Positions 1 to 7,440 of a DNA stretch of 9,499 nt are shown piece by piece. Each line of letters starts with the position of its first letter. Positions within the stretch are counted from its first letter, which is position 1. Both the position numbers and the translations under genes were made by a program. Under the pieces are notes generated by a model. That model was given only the letters and a program-made list of their open reading frames with translations, did not search any database and was not told where the DNA came from. This DNA is from Candidatus Sodaliphilus limicaballi (lineage in GTDB: Bacteria > Bacteroidota > Bacteroidia > Bacteroidales > Muribaculaceae), in assembly GCA_018065815.1 (NCBI GenBank), contig JAGHSP010000119.1, forward strand, positions 1-9,499, in the 5' to 3' direction.

Positions 1-14
1 CCCTACGTTCGGTT

Positions 15-1076
15 TTGAGCCTGATTGCACCCCAATATACATTTTCGCAACTCAAAAAGATCTTGCTTAGCCTCAACTCGAAGCATGAGTTCCAGTCGAT
101 AGTGATGAAGCAGATAGTGGAAGGCTTTATCGAGAAGACCACTGCTGGCCTCACCTGGAGCGGCCTGGAGATGATGGACAAGGAAACATCTTACACTTAT
201 ATCACTAACCACCGCGACATCGTGCTCGATGCCACACAACTGGGTTATATCCTCGTGGCCGACGGACGTGAGTCGTGCGAAGTGGCCATTGGCAACAACC
301 TGCTCATCTACGACTGGATCAAGAAACTGGTGCGTCTCAACCGCAGCTTCATCGTGAAACGCAACCTGGGCAAGATTCAGACCCTGCAGGCTGCTATCCA
401 GCTGTCAAGCTACATGCACTTTGCAGTGACCCAAAAGAAGAAATCAATATGGATCGCTCAGCGTGAAGGACGCTGCAAGGACAGCAATGACCGCACGCAG
501 GAGAGCCTGGTGAAGATGCTCACCTATGGCAACCGTGAGAAGTCTATTGTGGAAAGCCTCAAGGAGATGAACATCGCTCCCATCGCATTGAGTTATGAGT
601 ATGATCCCAACGATTACCTCAAGGCAAAGGAATTCCTCATGAAGAGCAAGAACCCCAACTGGAAGAAGGCTCCCGAGGACGACCTCATCAGCATGCAGAC
701 GGGACTCATGGGCTACAAGGGCCATGTGCACTATGCATTCGCACCGTGCATCAACGAGGAACTCGACAAGATTCCTGCCGACCTCGACAAGATGCTCACC
801 GTGAACCGCATATGCAGCATCATCGACCATGCTATACACGAGAATTACAAGATCTTCAAGACCAATTACATCGCTCACGACATCCTCTTCGACAACAAGG
901 AGTTTGCCGATAAATATACCGAGGAAGACAAGGAAGCGTTCACCAAGTATCTGGGCGACCAGATCGACAAGGTGCAGGACATCAAACTCTCCGACTTTGA
1001 CCGCTTCTACATGTACAACAAGATGTTGCAGATGTATTCTAATCCTCTCACCAACCAGGTGGAGGCAATGAAGTGA
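15..1076 (+). CDS. PlsC-like glycerophospholipid acyltransferase (5' end possibly cut)
   Basis: The protein resembles the glycerol-3-phosphate/1-acylglycerol-3-phosphate acyltransferase superfamily, which transfers acyl chains to lysophospholipid-type acceptors at the inner membrane. Motifs appear in the expected order: the catalytic block NHRDIVLD (His66, Asp72, counted from the TTG start), a FIVKR block at about 112-116 matching acyltransferase motif II, REGR at 150-153 matching the substrate-binding FPEGTR-type motif, and APIALSYEY near 190 matching motif IV. There is no obvious membrane segment. The reading frame stays open to the left edge of the window, so the TTG at 15 may not be the true start and a few N-terminal residues may be missing. 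The stop lies 28 nt before the next gene, consistent with co-transcription. The motif series supports the superfamily; the acceptor and donor cannot be told from sequence. Confidence 0.78.
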   Translation: MSLIAPQYTFSQLKKILLSLNSKHEFQSIVMKQIVEGFIEKTTAGLTWSGLEMMDKETSYTYITNHRDIVLDATQLGYILVADGRESCEVAIGNNLLIYDWIKKLVRLNRSFIVKRNLGKIQTLQAAIQLSSYMHFAVTQKKKSIWIAQREGRCKDSNDRTQESLVKMLTYGNREKSIVESLKEMNIAPIALSYEYDPNDYLKAKEFLMKSKNPNWKKAPEDDLISMQTGLMGYKGHVHYAFAPCINEELDKIPADLDKMLTVNRICSIIDHAIHENYKIFKTNYIAHDILFDNKEFADKYTEEDKEAFTKYLGDQIDKVQDIKLSDFDRFYMYNKMLQMYSNPLTNQVEAMK

Positions 1077-1104
1077 TTGAATAAGAAACAAGATAGGAAC
1101 AAAT

Positions 1105-2301
1105 ATGCGTATATTCTGGTTGCCATTTGTTGTAGTAATCCTTTTAGTGTTTTTTCTTGACTGGATCATCTCCAGCAAGTTGTGGAAAACCGGAAAACGT
1201 TATGCCCGCGTGTTGAGCGTGCTCAATGTCGTGGCTACGGTAGGTACCATGGCAACGGTGTTCGTCATGTTGGGCACACAACCCACATCAAAGTCCTTGT
1301 TCGTTGGCCACATGGCCACAACGGCAAGGGCTTTGCTGGCATTCATGCTGGTGCTCATCCCCAAATTGCTGTGGGGAGTGTTCTATGGCCTGGGCTGCAT
1401 CAAGTGGCTGCGCGACGACTTCAAGACCATGCTCAAATCGGCAGGTATGGGAGTGGGAATAATCACTTTCATCGTGATGCTGCTGGGCAGTGTGTCCACG
1501 CCCTATAAGGTGGCGGTGACCAGGGTGGATCTTGATTATTCAGCCTTGCCCGCGGCATTCGACGGCTATCGCATTGTTCACATCAGCGACGCCCACCTTG
1601 GTGCCTATGCTGGCGACACCTCTTTTTTCGCGCGGTGCGTTGACAGCATCAACTCGCTCAATCCCGATGCAGTGTGCTTCACTGGCGACCTGGTGAGCAT
1701 GACCGCTGAAGAGGCAAAGCCTTTCGTGGGGCTGATGTCGCGCATCAAGGCTCGTGACGGAGTGTACTCCATTCTGGGCAACCATGACTATGCCGAGTAT
1801 ATGCGCATGCTCACCGACGAGGAAAAGGAAGCAGACGTCAAGGAACTGTGTGCCATGCAAAACCGTGCTGGTTGGACACTGCTCGACAACTCCTCTACCC
1901 TAGTGAAACGCGGCAGCGATAGCATTGCCATCGTGGGCACTGCCAACTATGGCGACCCTCCCTTCCCCGTCTATGGCGACTACGGTGTGGCAACCCAGGG
2001 GCTCAAGGGGGTGTTTAAAGTGCACTTGCAGCACAACCCCTACATGTGGCGCAAAGTTCTCGTGGGCAAAGAGGAAGCTCCGCTCACCCTGTCGGGGCAC
2101 ACGCATGCCATGCAGTTTGTGTTCAACATGTTCGGCCAGCGCTGGTCACCTGCCAGTTGGCGTTATCCCGAATGGGGCGGACTATACAGCGAGGGCGAGC
2201 AAAAGCTCTACGTAAACACAGGCCTAGGCATGGCTGGCCCCCCGTTCCGCATAGGCATCTTGCCCGAGATAACCCTCATCACCCTCCACCGCAAGAAATA
2301 A
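1105..2301 (+). CDS. Membrane-anchored metallophosphoesterase (YkuE-like)
   Basis: A calcineurin-like metallophosphoesterase with an N-terminal membrane region. Four hydrophobic segments are visible at about residues 3-22, 35-57, 73-100 and 110-131, followed by a soluble domain with the complete set of two-metal ligands: DAH (Asp162, His164), GD (Asp195), GNHD (Asn226, His227), a His at about 310 in QHNPY, and GHTH (His332, His334). All catalytic motifs are intact and the length of 398 aa is normal for this group in Bacteroidetes. Relatives act on phosphomonoester or phosphodiester bonds, some on lipid-linked substrates; the substrate here is unknown. The catalytic domain follows the last membrane segment directly, so it sits at the membrane surface. 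The ATG at 1105 begins immediately before the first hydrophobic segment, which supports this start. It lies 28 nt after the acyltransferase gene. Confidence 0.92.
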   Translation: MRIFWLPFVVVILLVFFLDWIISSKLWKTGKRYARVLSVLNVVATVGTMATVFVMLGTQPTSKSLFVGHMATTARALLAFMLVLIPKLLWGVFYGLGCIKWLRDDFKTMLKSAGMGVGIITFIVMLLGSVSTPYKVAVTRVDLDYSALPAAFDGYRIVHISDAHLGAYAGDTSFFARCVDSINSLNPDAVCFTGDLVSMTAEEAKPFVGLMSRIKARDGVYSILGNHDYAEYMRMLTDEEKEADVKELCAMQNRAGWTLLDNSSTLVKRGSDSIAIVGTANYGDPPFPVYGDYGVATQGLKGVFKVHLQHNPYMWRKVLVGKEEAPLTLSGHTHAMQFVFNMFGQRWSPASWRYPEWGGLYSEGEQKLYVNTGLGMAGPPFRIGILPEITLITLHRKK

Positions 2302-2380
2302 GTCCTTCGTTTTTCGGTAAGAAAACCAATAAAATGTCATCGTCATCGTAGCGAAGCGCATCGTCAAAAACAAAAAAACT

Positions 2381-4504
2381 ATGTCAAAGATTTCCTCTAT
2401 CATATCGCAGGAACTTCACCTGCCCGTCAACCAGGTTGACAACACCGTGAGTCTGCTCGACGACGGTTGCACAGTACCCTTCATCAGCCGTTACCGCAAG
2501 GAGGCCACTGGCGGACTCGACGATGTGGCAATACAGTCAATCGACATGCGTCTCAACTACTACAAGGAACTTGAGAAACGCCGTGCCACAATCCTCAAGA
2601 CCATAGAAGCACAAGACAAGCTCACTCCTGAACTTGCCAACCGCATAAACAACTGCTGGGACGCTACCACACTCGAGGACATCTACTTGCCTTACAAACC
2701 CAAACGCCAAACTCGTGCCGAAGCAGCCCGCAAGCGCGGACTCGAACCACTGGCACGCATCATCATGGCACAACATGGCGACAACATCGAGCAGCGAGCT
2801 GCCAAGTTCATTAACGGAGAGGTGAAGACCGCCGACGATGCCATTGCCGGTGCGCAGGACATCATTGCCGAGTGGGTGAGCGAGAACGAAACTGTGCGCA
2901 ATGCCGTGCGCCGTTCGTTCCGATATGACGCAGTGCTCACTTCCCACTATGTCAAAGGCAAGGAGATAGAGGGACGCAACTATGAGAATTACTATGAGTT
3001 CTCACAGCCCTTGAAACGCGTGTCGTCGCACCAGTTGCTTGCCATTCGCCGCGGCGAGAAGGAAGGATATCTCAAGGTGGCAATAGGCATTGACGATAAC
3101 CGCGCGCTCGACAACATAGGCCGCATCGTGGTCAAGGGCAAGGGAGAGGCTGCCCAGCTGGTCGATGAAGCCGCAGAGGATAGTTTCAAGCGACTCATCA
3201 AACCGTCGATTGAGACCGAGTTTGCCGCTGCTGCCAAGGCAAAGGCCGACGAGCAGGCAATCGACACCTTCGCCATGAACGTGCGCCAGTTGCTCTTCGC
3301 TCCGCCGCTGGGACACAAGCGTGTGCTTGCCGTGGATCCGGGATTCCGCACAGGCTGCAAGGTCGTCGCCCTCGACGAGCAAGGAAACCTGCTGCACCAC
3401 GATGTGATGTATCCCACTGCTCCGGCCAACGACATCGAGGGGGCTACCAAACTGGTGCTTGACCTCGTCAACAAATACGACATCAAGGACATTTCGCTGG
3501 GCAACGGCACCGCTAGCCGCGAGACCGAGCGTTTCCTCAAACGCATCAACTATGGCGCTCGCCGTGTTAACGTGCACGTGGTGAGCGAGAACGGAGCATC
3601 AATCTACTCGGCATCAAAGATTGCACGCGACGAGTTCCCCGATAAGGATGTGACCGTGCGCGGCGCAGTGTCGATAGGACGGCGTCTCATCGACCCGCTG
3701 GCCGAGCTCGTGAAGATTGACCCCAAGTCGATAGGCGTGGGACAATACCAGCACGATGTGGACCAGAACCGTCTCAAAGAGGCTCTCAACTACACCGTCG
3801 AGAGTTGCGTGAACAGTGTGGGCGTGAACATCAACACTGCCAGCAAGGAACTGCTCACCTATGTGGCTGGACTAGGCCCGGCCATTGCACAGAACATCGT
3901 GAATTATCGCGCCGAGAATGGCGACTTCAAGACCCGCCGCGATATACTCAAAGTGCCCAAACTGGGTGCCAAGACGTTCACTCAGGCTGCCGGCTTCTTG
4001 CGTGTGCCCGAGAGCGACAATCCGCTTGACAACTCGGCAGTTCACCCCGAGCGTTATGCTCTCGTGGAGCAGATGGCACACGACTGCAAGTGCACCGTGG
4101 AACAGCTCATCAAGGACAAGGAGTTGCGCAACAAGATTGACCTCAATCGCTACGTTAAGGGCGACGTGGGTATGCCCACGCTCCTAGACATCATGGCCGA
4201 ACTCGAGAAACCGGGACGCGACCCGCGCCAACAAGTCACCGAGTTTGAGTTTGACGACAACGTGAACACCATCGAGGACCTGCGTGAAGGCATGGAACTC
4301 AACGGCATAGTGACCAATGTCACCCAGTTTGGAGCATTTGTCAACATCGGAGTCCACAAGGAAGGGCTCGTGCACGTGTCCCAGCTGGCAAAGAAACGTG
4401 TCGATAACCCAGCCAGCGTGGTCAAGGTGAACCAGCACGTGCGTGTGAGAGTGCTCAGCGTGGATGTCGAGCGACAGCGCATTGCATTGACAATGAAACT
4501 GTGA
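2381..4504 (+). CDS. tex: Transcription accessory protein Tex, RNA-binding
   Basis: A full-length Tex protein (707 aa; relatives are about 700-780 aa). Domains in order: a helical N-terminal region with the signature FISRYRKEATGGLDD near residues 30-45; a YqgF/RNase H-like domain from about 312 with AVDPGFRTG (Asp319); a helix-hairpin-helix region at about 480-545 containing NINTAS and AGLGPAIAQNIV; and a C-terminal S1 domain at about 635-705 with GIVTNVTQFGAFVNIG and GLVHVSQLA. Tex is a cytoplasmic nucleic-acid-binding protein linked to transcription and stress tolerance; its exact reaction is not settled. The ATG at 2381 follows an A-rich stretch (aaaaacaaaaaaact) typical of Bacteroidetes starts without a Shine-Dalgarno. 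The 79-nt gap upstream carries only short catcg repeats and no promoter I can defend. The stop codon overlaps the next gene's start. Confidence 0.97.
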   Translation: MSKISSIISQELHLPVNQVDNTVSLLDDGCTVPFISRYRKEATGGLDDVAIQSIDMRLNYYKELEKRRATILKTIEAQDKLTPELANRINNCWDATTLEDIYLPYKPKRQTRAEAARKRGLEPLARIIMAQHGDNIEQRAAKFINGEVKTADDAIAGAQDIIAEWVSENETVRNAVRRSFRYDAVLTSHYVKGKEIEGRNYENYYEFSQPLKRVSSHQLLAIRRGEKEGYLKVAIGIDDNRALDNIGRIVVKGKGEAAQLVDEAAEDSFKRLIKPSIETEFAAAAKAKADEQAIDTFAMNVRQLLFAPPLGHKRVLAVDPGFRTGCKVVALDEQGNLLHHDVMYPTAPANDIEGATKLVLDLVNKYDIKDISLGNGTASRETERFLKRINYGARRVNVHVVSENGASIYSASKIARDEFPDKDVTVRGAVSIGRRLIDPLAELVKIDPKSIGVGQYQHDVDQNRLKEALNYTVESCVNSVGVNINTASKELLTYVAGLGPAIAQNIVNYRAENGDFKTRRDILKVPKLGAKTFTQAAGFLRVPESDNPLDNSAVHPERYALVEQMAHDCKCTVEQLIKDKELRNKIDLNRYVKGDVGMPTLLDIMAELEKPGRDPRQQVTEFEFDDNVNTIEDLREGMELNGIVTNVTQFGAFVNIGVHKEGLVHVSQLAKKRVDNPASVVKVNQHVRVRVLSVDVERQRIALTMKL

Positions 4505-5244
4505 GGGTAACTTGCATCGGACATAGCGGATTTGCGATAGAGACGGGCGAAGTGACGCTCATCTTTGACTACTACACCGACGAGCACAACGTCTTGCCGG
4601 CGATACTCGAGCGGGCACGGCGCATCTACGTGTTTGTGTCGCACAGCCATCGTGACCACCTCAACCACGACATCTTCTCGTGGCAGGGCCGTTATCCCGT
4701 GCAACGCTATGTGATAGCCAACGAGTGCCGCCGCAAGCTGGGACGGTCGCTATCGCTCGACGATTATCCATTCACATTCCTTCACCACGACGAGGACTAC
4801 ATCGACGATTCATTGAAGGTGCATGCCTTCAACTCTACCGACGTGGGCGTGTGCTTCATGGTCGATGTGGAAGGCCGCCGCATCTTCCATGCCGGCGACT
4901 ATAACTGCTGGCACTTCGAACAAGAACGTAGCGAACAAGACGTGAAGAAAGCGATAGGCGATTTCAAAGTGATTTTGCAGGCCATCGTCACTCATGTGAG
5001 CACCACAGTTCCTGCCCCTGGCCATGACGGGCGTGTGGACCTCGCCATGTTCCCCGTCATCCCCAACATAGGCGGCGACTTCGCCCTAGGCGCAAGGCTC
5101 TACCTCCAGGCCGTAAAGACCCATGTCTTCATCCCCATGCACACCTGGGGCCGCAACCGCGAAGCCACCCAGTTCCACCTCTACCAGTCACCTTACAGCA
5201 CAACCTACCAAGCCCTCTTGGCAGGTGAAGAATTTACTGCTTGA
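4501..5244 (+). CDS. MBL-fold metallo-hydrolase
   Basis: A metallo-beta-lactamase-fold hydrolase of the small (about 250 aa) UlaG/RNase Z-like type. The zinc-binding motif SHSHRDH gives His48, His50, Asp52 and His53; FHAGDYN supplies further probable ligands (His130, Asp133), and FIPMHTWG carries the likely last histidine (His214). The N-terminus GHSGFAIETGEVTLIFDYY is the usual first strand pair of the fold. No signal peptide or membrane segment is seen, so it should be cytoplasmic. The substrate cannot be inferred. The GTG start at 4501 overlaps the tex stop by 4 nt (GTGA), which implies translational coupling; no better in-frame start lies nearby, and this start gives the complete first strand. 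It is the last gene before the decayed region, and base composition turns AT-rich just past its stop. Confidence 0.87.
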   Translation: MRVTCIGHSGFAIETGEVTLIFDYYTDEHNVLPAILERARRIYVFVSHSHRDHLNHDIFSWQGRYPVQRYVIANECRRKLGRSLSLDDYPFTFLHHDEDYIDDSLKVHAFNSTDVGVCFMVDVEGRRIFHAGDYNCWHFEQERSEQDVKKAIGDFKVILQAIVTHVSTTVPAPGHDGRVDLAMFPVIPNIGGDFALGARLYLQAVKTHVFIPMHTWGRNREATQFHLYQSPYSTTYQALLAGEEFTA

Positions 5245-5289
5245 AAAATCAAGTGAGGAACAAATAAGTCGGCAAACTTCTATTTTTAA

Positions 5290-5694
5290 TTACAAGCAAA
5301 TGAACATAAATACATAGAAATTACCTTCTATAATGGCGTGAGAGACACAAAGGGACATCGTGCGACACTGGACGATTTCCTCACAAAAGTAGATTATAAA
5401 ACAATAGACGAACTGCGTTCGTGCAACGATGACGAGCGTCGCAGACTGATAAAACAGTCGCTTCCGCAGGCAACTATCAGCGGAGTCTTTGCTCCAAGCA
5501 GGTCTGCCGAAAACCTTGTAGAGCATAGCGGACTGATCTGTGTGGATGTCGATCGCAAGGACAACACACATATAGACAACTTTGACACGCTAATCACAGA
5601 CGTGTTCTCCCAAATGGATGAAGTTGCGTTTGCTGCTCATTCGGTGAGCGGCAAAGGTTACTTCCTGATAATTTGTCCACACCTTCCTCTTTAG
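5290..5694 (+). pseudogene. VirE-N / BT4734-like protein, start lost and C-terminus truncated
   Basis: The frame reads EITFYNGVRDTKGHRATLDDFL, then ATISGVFAPSR, HSGLICVDVDRKDN and AFAAHSVSGKGYFLII. This matches, from memory, the N-terminal domain of the Bacteroidetes VirE-N/BT4734-like family, which is usually followed by a primase/helicase-like region. Two defects are visible. The conserved ITFYNGVRDTKG block begins before the only usable in-frame start (GTG at 5338), while the nearest upstream ATG at 5300 is out of frame and stops after five codons. At the other end, similarity ends right after GKGYFLII (about 5674) and a TAG follows at 5692, whereas intact relatives continue far beyond. 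It is therefore best read as a remnant, perhaps of the mobile DNA that also brought the recombinase downstream. In Bacteroides, as I recall, such genes often sit beside capsule loci. A short expressed protein from 5338 cannot be excluded. Confidence 0.68.
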
Positions 5695-5953
5695 GGAGCC
5701 CCCTTTGCCCTCTCGCCTCGCTTCATTTTGGCCTCAAAATCCTCCTCGGAATGTGCGGTGGCGTCCTTTACTGCAACACAATATTCCACAGCCCGATTTC
5801 GATTTTTGTTTCGTTTTGGTAGCGGATGTTGTCAATGGGCGGTAACAGTTCAAACTGGCTGTGCAAACGAGAATATCCAAGCGATTATTATTGTAAATTT
5901 GGGTACAGAGGGAGAATAAACCAAATAACAATTACTCAAATTAACGGATTATC
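5695..5953. other. Unassigned stretch between the VirE-N remnant and the recombinase
   Basis: No convincing gene. Two short minus-strand readings look protein-like but lie in different frames and are separated by a stop: one contains FELLPPIDNIRYQNE and KIEIGLWNIVLQ (about 5785-5855 region), the other KDATAHSEEDFEAKMKRGER and ends near 5695. The forward frame from 5728 (63 codons) has no recognisable features. I read this as debris of another element. The last 60 nt before the recombinase are AT-rich and contain TAAATTTG (5894-5901), a match to the Bacteroidetes -7 box but without a partner -33 element at the proper distance. Confidence 0.4.
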
Positions 5954-7157
5954 ATGAACAAAGTATCAATCAAACTATGTCCTCGTTGGTCGGTAAATGC
6001 AGGACGTCTTTATTTCAGGTTCATTCACAGGCGCAAGCAATACCGACTTGCCACTAACTACTATATCAGTCCAAACGAATGGGATAACAACAAGGTGTTA
6101 TTGTATTTTTTTTACAGTTCTCCAGAACAAAAGACTCAACTAAGATGCATTAGTCTTAGTGTCAAACACGAGTTGACTGCATTAAGAAATTTTGTGGATA
6201 AACAGTCATCATTTGACTACAATAAGATAGTTGAACAATATTCGCAGATTCAAGGCAAAATATTGTTCGGTGAGTATATAATGGGCATTGCCATGGAGAA
6301 GCGCCTACAGGGGGCGTTTGCCACAGGCGATCGATACGAGTGTGCTTGTCGCAGCCTCCTGCGTCATAGAGGTGATAAAGACTTTGACATCAGCGAACTG
6401 AATCATACCATAATACAAGAATTCGAGCAGAATGAGAGACAACGAGGAATAAGCGCGAATACCATTGCGACGTATATGAGGAACCTGAAATCGGCCTATC
6501 GCAGAGCCGTTAGCGAGGGCATTGTTGCGGACACCGGTCCGTTCAATAATATAAGCACTACGGTCGAAAAATCCCGCAAACGTGCCATTGACGAGAAGTC
6601 GATGATTGCCTTGAAGAATCTTGACTTATCAGCTTGCCCAGCCGAAGCATTTGCCCGCGATGTGTTCATGTTGAGTTTCTATCTGCAAGGCATGTCGTTT
6701 TGTTGACATCGCGAACTCGAAGACTAAGGATGTGCGGAACGGTGTGCTGTCTTACAACCGCAACAAGACCGGGACGCACATAACCATTGAATGGTTGCCG
6801 TGCATGCAGGATATTGTAAATATCCACCATAAATCAGAGAGCGAATATATGCTTCCCATTCTACGCTCAGGACAGAATCCGGAAGAGCGGCACAGGCAAT
6901 ACCTCAATCGTCTGCAGACTATAAACTTGTTGCTGAAACGAGTGACCGCAAAAGCTGGTATCAAAACAAACTTGACAACATACGTGGCACGTCACACATG
7001 GGCAAGCATGGCCTATCGCAAGAATGTGCCAATGTCACACATCAGTGCCTGCATGGGACACAGCAGTGAGAGTATTACCAGAATATACCTTGACACGCTT
7101 TCAACATCAACATTGAACAAGACCAACCAACGAGTTATTGGTCGGTTGATGCGATGA
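5954..7157 (+). pseudogene. Tyrosine site-specific recombinase, disrupted by one frameshift
   Basis: A Bacteroidetes-type tyrosine recombinase split into two frames (5954-6706, and the rest to 7157). The first half has the arm-binding-like N-terminus and a core-binding SAM-like domain, and ends in ARDVFMLSFYLQGMSF. Dropping one T from the TTTT at 6698-6701 restores GMSFVDIANSKTKDV and joins the halves into a normal protein of about 400 aa. Catalytic elements in the joined numbering: Lys271 in NKTGTHI, Arg346 and His347 in ARHTW, His369 in GHSSE, and the nucleophile Tyr378 in RIYLDTL. As in IntDOT, Ser (248) sits where box I Arg normally lies; Arg235 of ARD may stand in. The gene lies directly upstream of a palindrome-flanked promoter and upxY, the position taken by promoter-inverting recombinases at Bacteroides capsule loci. 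No other lesion is seen, so the break is recent, reversible, or a sequencing error. Confidence 0.88.
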
Positions 7158-7203
7158 ATAATAAAGCCACTGAAATATGTCAGATTCGGACGGAGAAAAG
7201 CCT

Positions 7204-7221
7204 TAACTCTATTTAGAGTTA
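7204..7221. repeat. Left palindrome, TAACTCTA-TT-TAGAGTTA
   Basis: A perfect inverted repeat with 8-bp arms and a 2-bp centre, 47 nt after the recombinase stop. It shares TTAACTCTAT (7203-7212) with the right palindrome at 7411-7420, and CTTAACTC plus TAGAGTTA when the right palindrome is read on the other strand. It is a candidate recombinase core site, or alternatively an operator. It is too AT-rich and lacks a T-tract in the right place to be a good terminator. Confidence 0.7.
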
Positions 7222-7268
7222 TAATAGAAAGCCGTGAATATTGATAATTAATAAGTTACAAAAAGGAC

Positions 7269-7308
7269 GTTGCACAAGTTATCGTACAAAATGTGAAACA
7301 TGTGCAAC
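7269..7308. repeat. Spaced inverted repeat GTTGCACA ... TGTGCAAC
   Basis: Two perfect 8-bp arms (7269-7276 and 7301-7308) separated by 24 nt, inside the segment between the two palindromes. The arms lie about four helical turns apart. They could bind a dimeric regulator or accessory recombination protein on this segment. No function can be assigned from sequence alone. Confidence 0.55.
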
Positions 7309-7352
7309 AATTTGAAAACAAGAGAACTTCTCAAGGCTAAAAAATGACACTG

Positions 7353-7378
7353 ATTATTTGCTAATATTATTTGCTAAT
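7353..7378 (+). repeat. Tandem 13-bp duplication carrying the -33 element
   Basis: ATTATTTGCTAAT occurs twice, head to tail with no gap (7353-7365 and 7366-7378). Each copy has a TTTG. Only the second copy lies at the correct 20-nt distance from the -7 box; the first is 13 nt too far. This looks like a slippage or small duplication event inside the promoter. Confidence 0.85.
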
Positions 7379-7401
7379 TATGTGAAAAAAGAGTAACTTT
7401 G
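7370..7401 (+). promoter_or_regulatory. Bacteroidetes sigma-ABfr promoter for upxY
   Basis: TTTG (7370-7373), a 20-nt spacer, then TAACTTTG (7394-7401). This is a full match to the Bacteroidetes consensus TTTG-N19-21-TAnnTTTG, and the region around it is strongly AT-rich. Transcription should start near 7408, right at the edge of the right palindrome, and run through a leader of about 220 nt into upxY and the aminotransferase. Confidence 0.78.
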
Positions 7402-7410
7402 CAAGACCTA

Positions 7411-7427
7411 TTAACTCTATGAGTTAA
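7411..7427. repeat. Right palindrome, TTAACTC-TAT-GAGTTAA
   Basis: A perfect inverted repeat with 7-bp arms and a 3-bp centre, beginning 9 nt after the promoter's -7 box and therefore at or just after the start of transcription. It is related to the left palindrome but 3 bp shorter at its centre. It is either the partner recombination site or an operator placed to block the promoter. Confidence 0.7.
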
Positions 7428-7440
7428 GATAAAAACAACT

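Larger units (their letters stand above)
7203..7429. other. Candidate invertible promoter segment (currently ON)
   Basis: The two related palindromes enclose about 190 bp of DNA, with the promoter near its right end and a tyrosine recombinase gene just to the left. In Bacteroides capsule loci the same order is known: inverted repeats around a promoter of similar size, followed by a leader and upxY. As drawn, the promoter points at upxY. After inversion it would point back into the 3' end of the recombinase gene. Evidence is positional only; the palindromes are short and their centres differ in length, so inversion is a hypothesis. Confidence 0.42.

Noticed and set aside
444..1178. Long minus-strand open frame (244 codons) opposite the acyltransferase gene
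   Set aside because: It mirrors the codon bias of the + strand gene, has no recognisable motifs, and overlaps a well-supported gene.
2302..2380. catcg repeats between the phosphoesterase gene and tex as a terminator or repeat element
   Set aside because: Only short, imperfect 5-7 nt repeats, no stable stem longer than 3 bp and no T-tract after it.
2992..3577. Two long minus-strand open frames inside tex
   Set aside because: Shadow frames of a GC-rich coding region; the translation is low-complexity (Ser/Arg/Ala-rich) or unrelated to any family, and Tex is certain.
5894..5901. TAAATTTG as a promoter -7 box for the recombinase
   Set aside because: It matches the -7 consensus, but no TTTG or TTG is found about 20 nt upstream, so it is too weak to list as a feature.
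7204..7221. Left palindrome as an intrinsic terminator of the recombinase gene
   Set aside because: The stem is nearly all A/T with a 2-nt centre and is not followed by a T-tract; its relation to the right palindrome explains it better.
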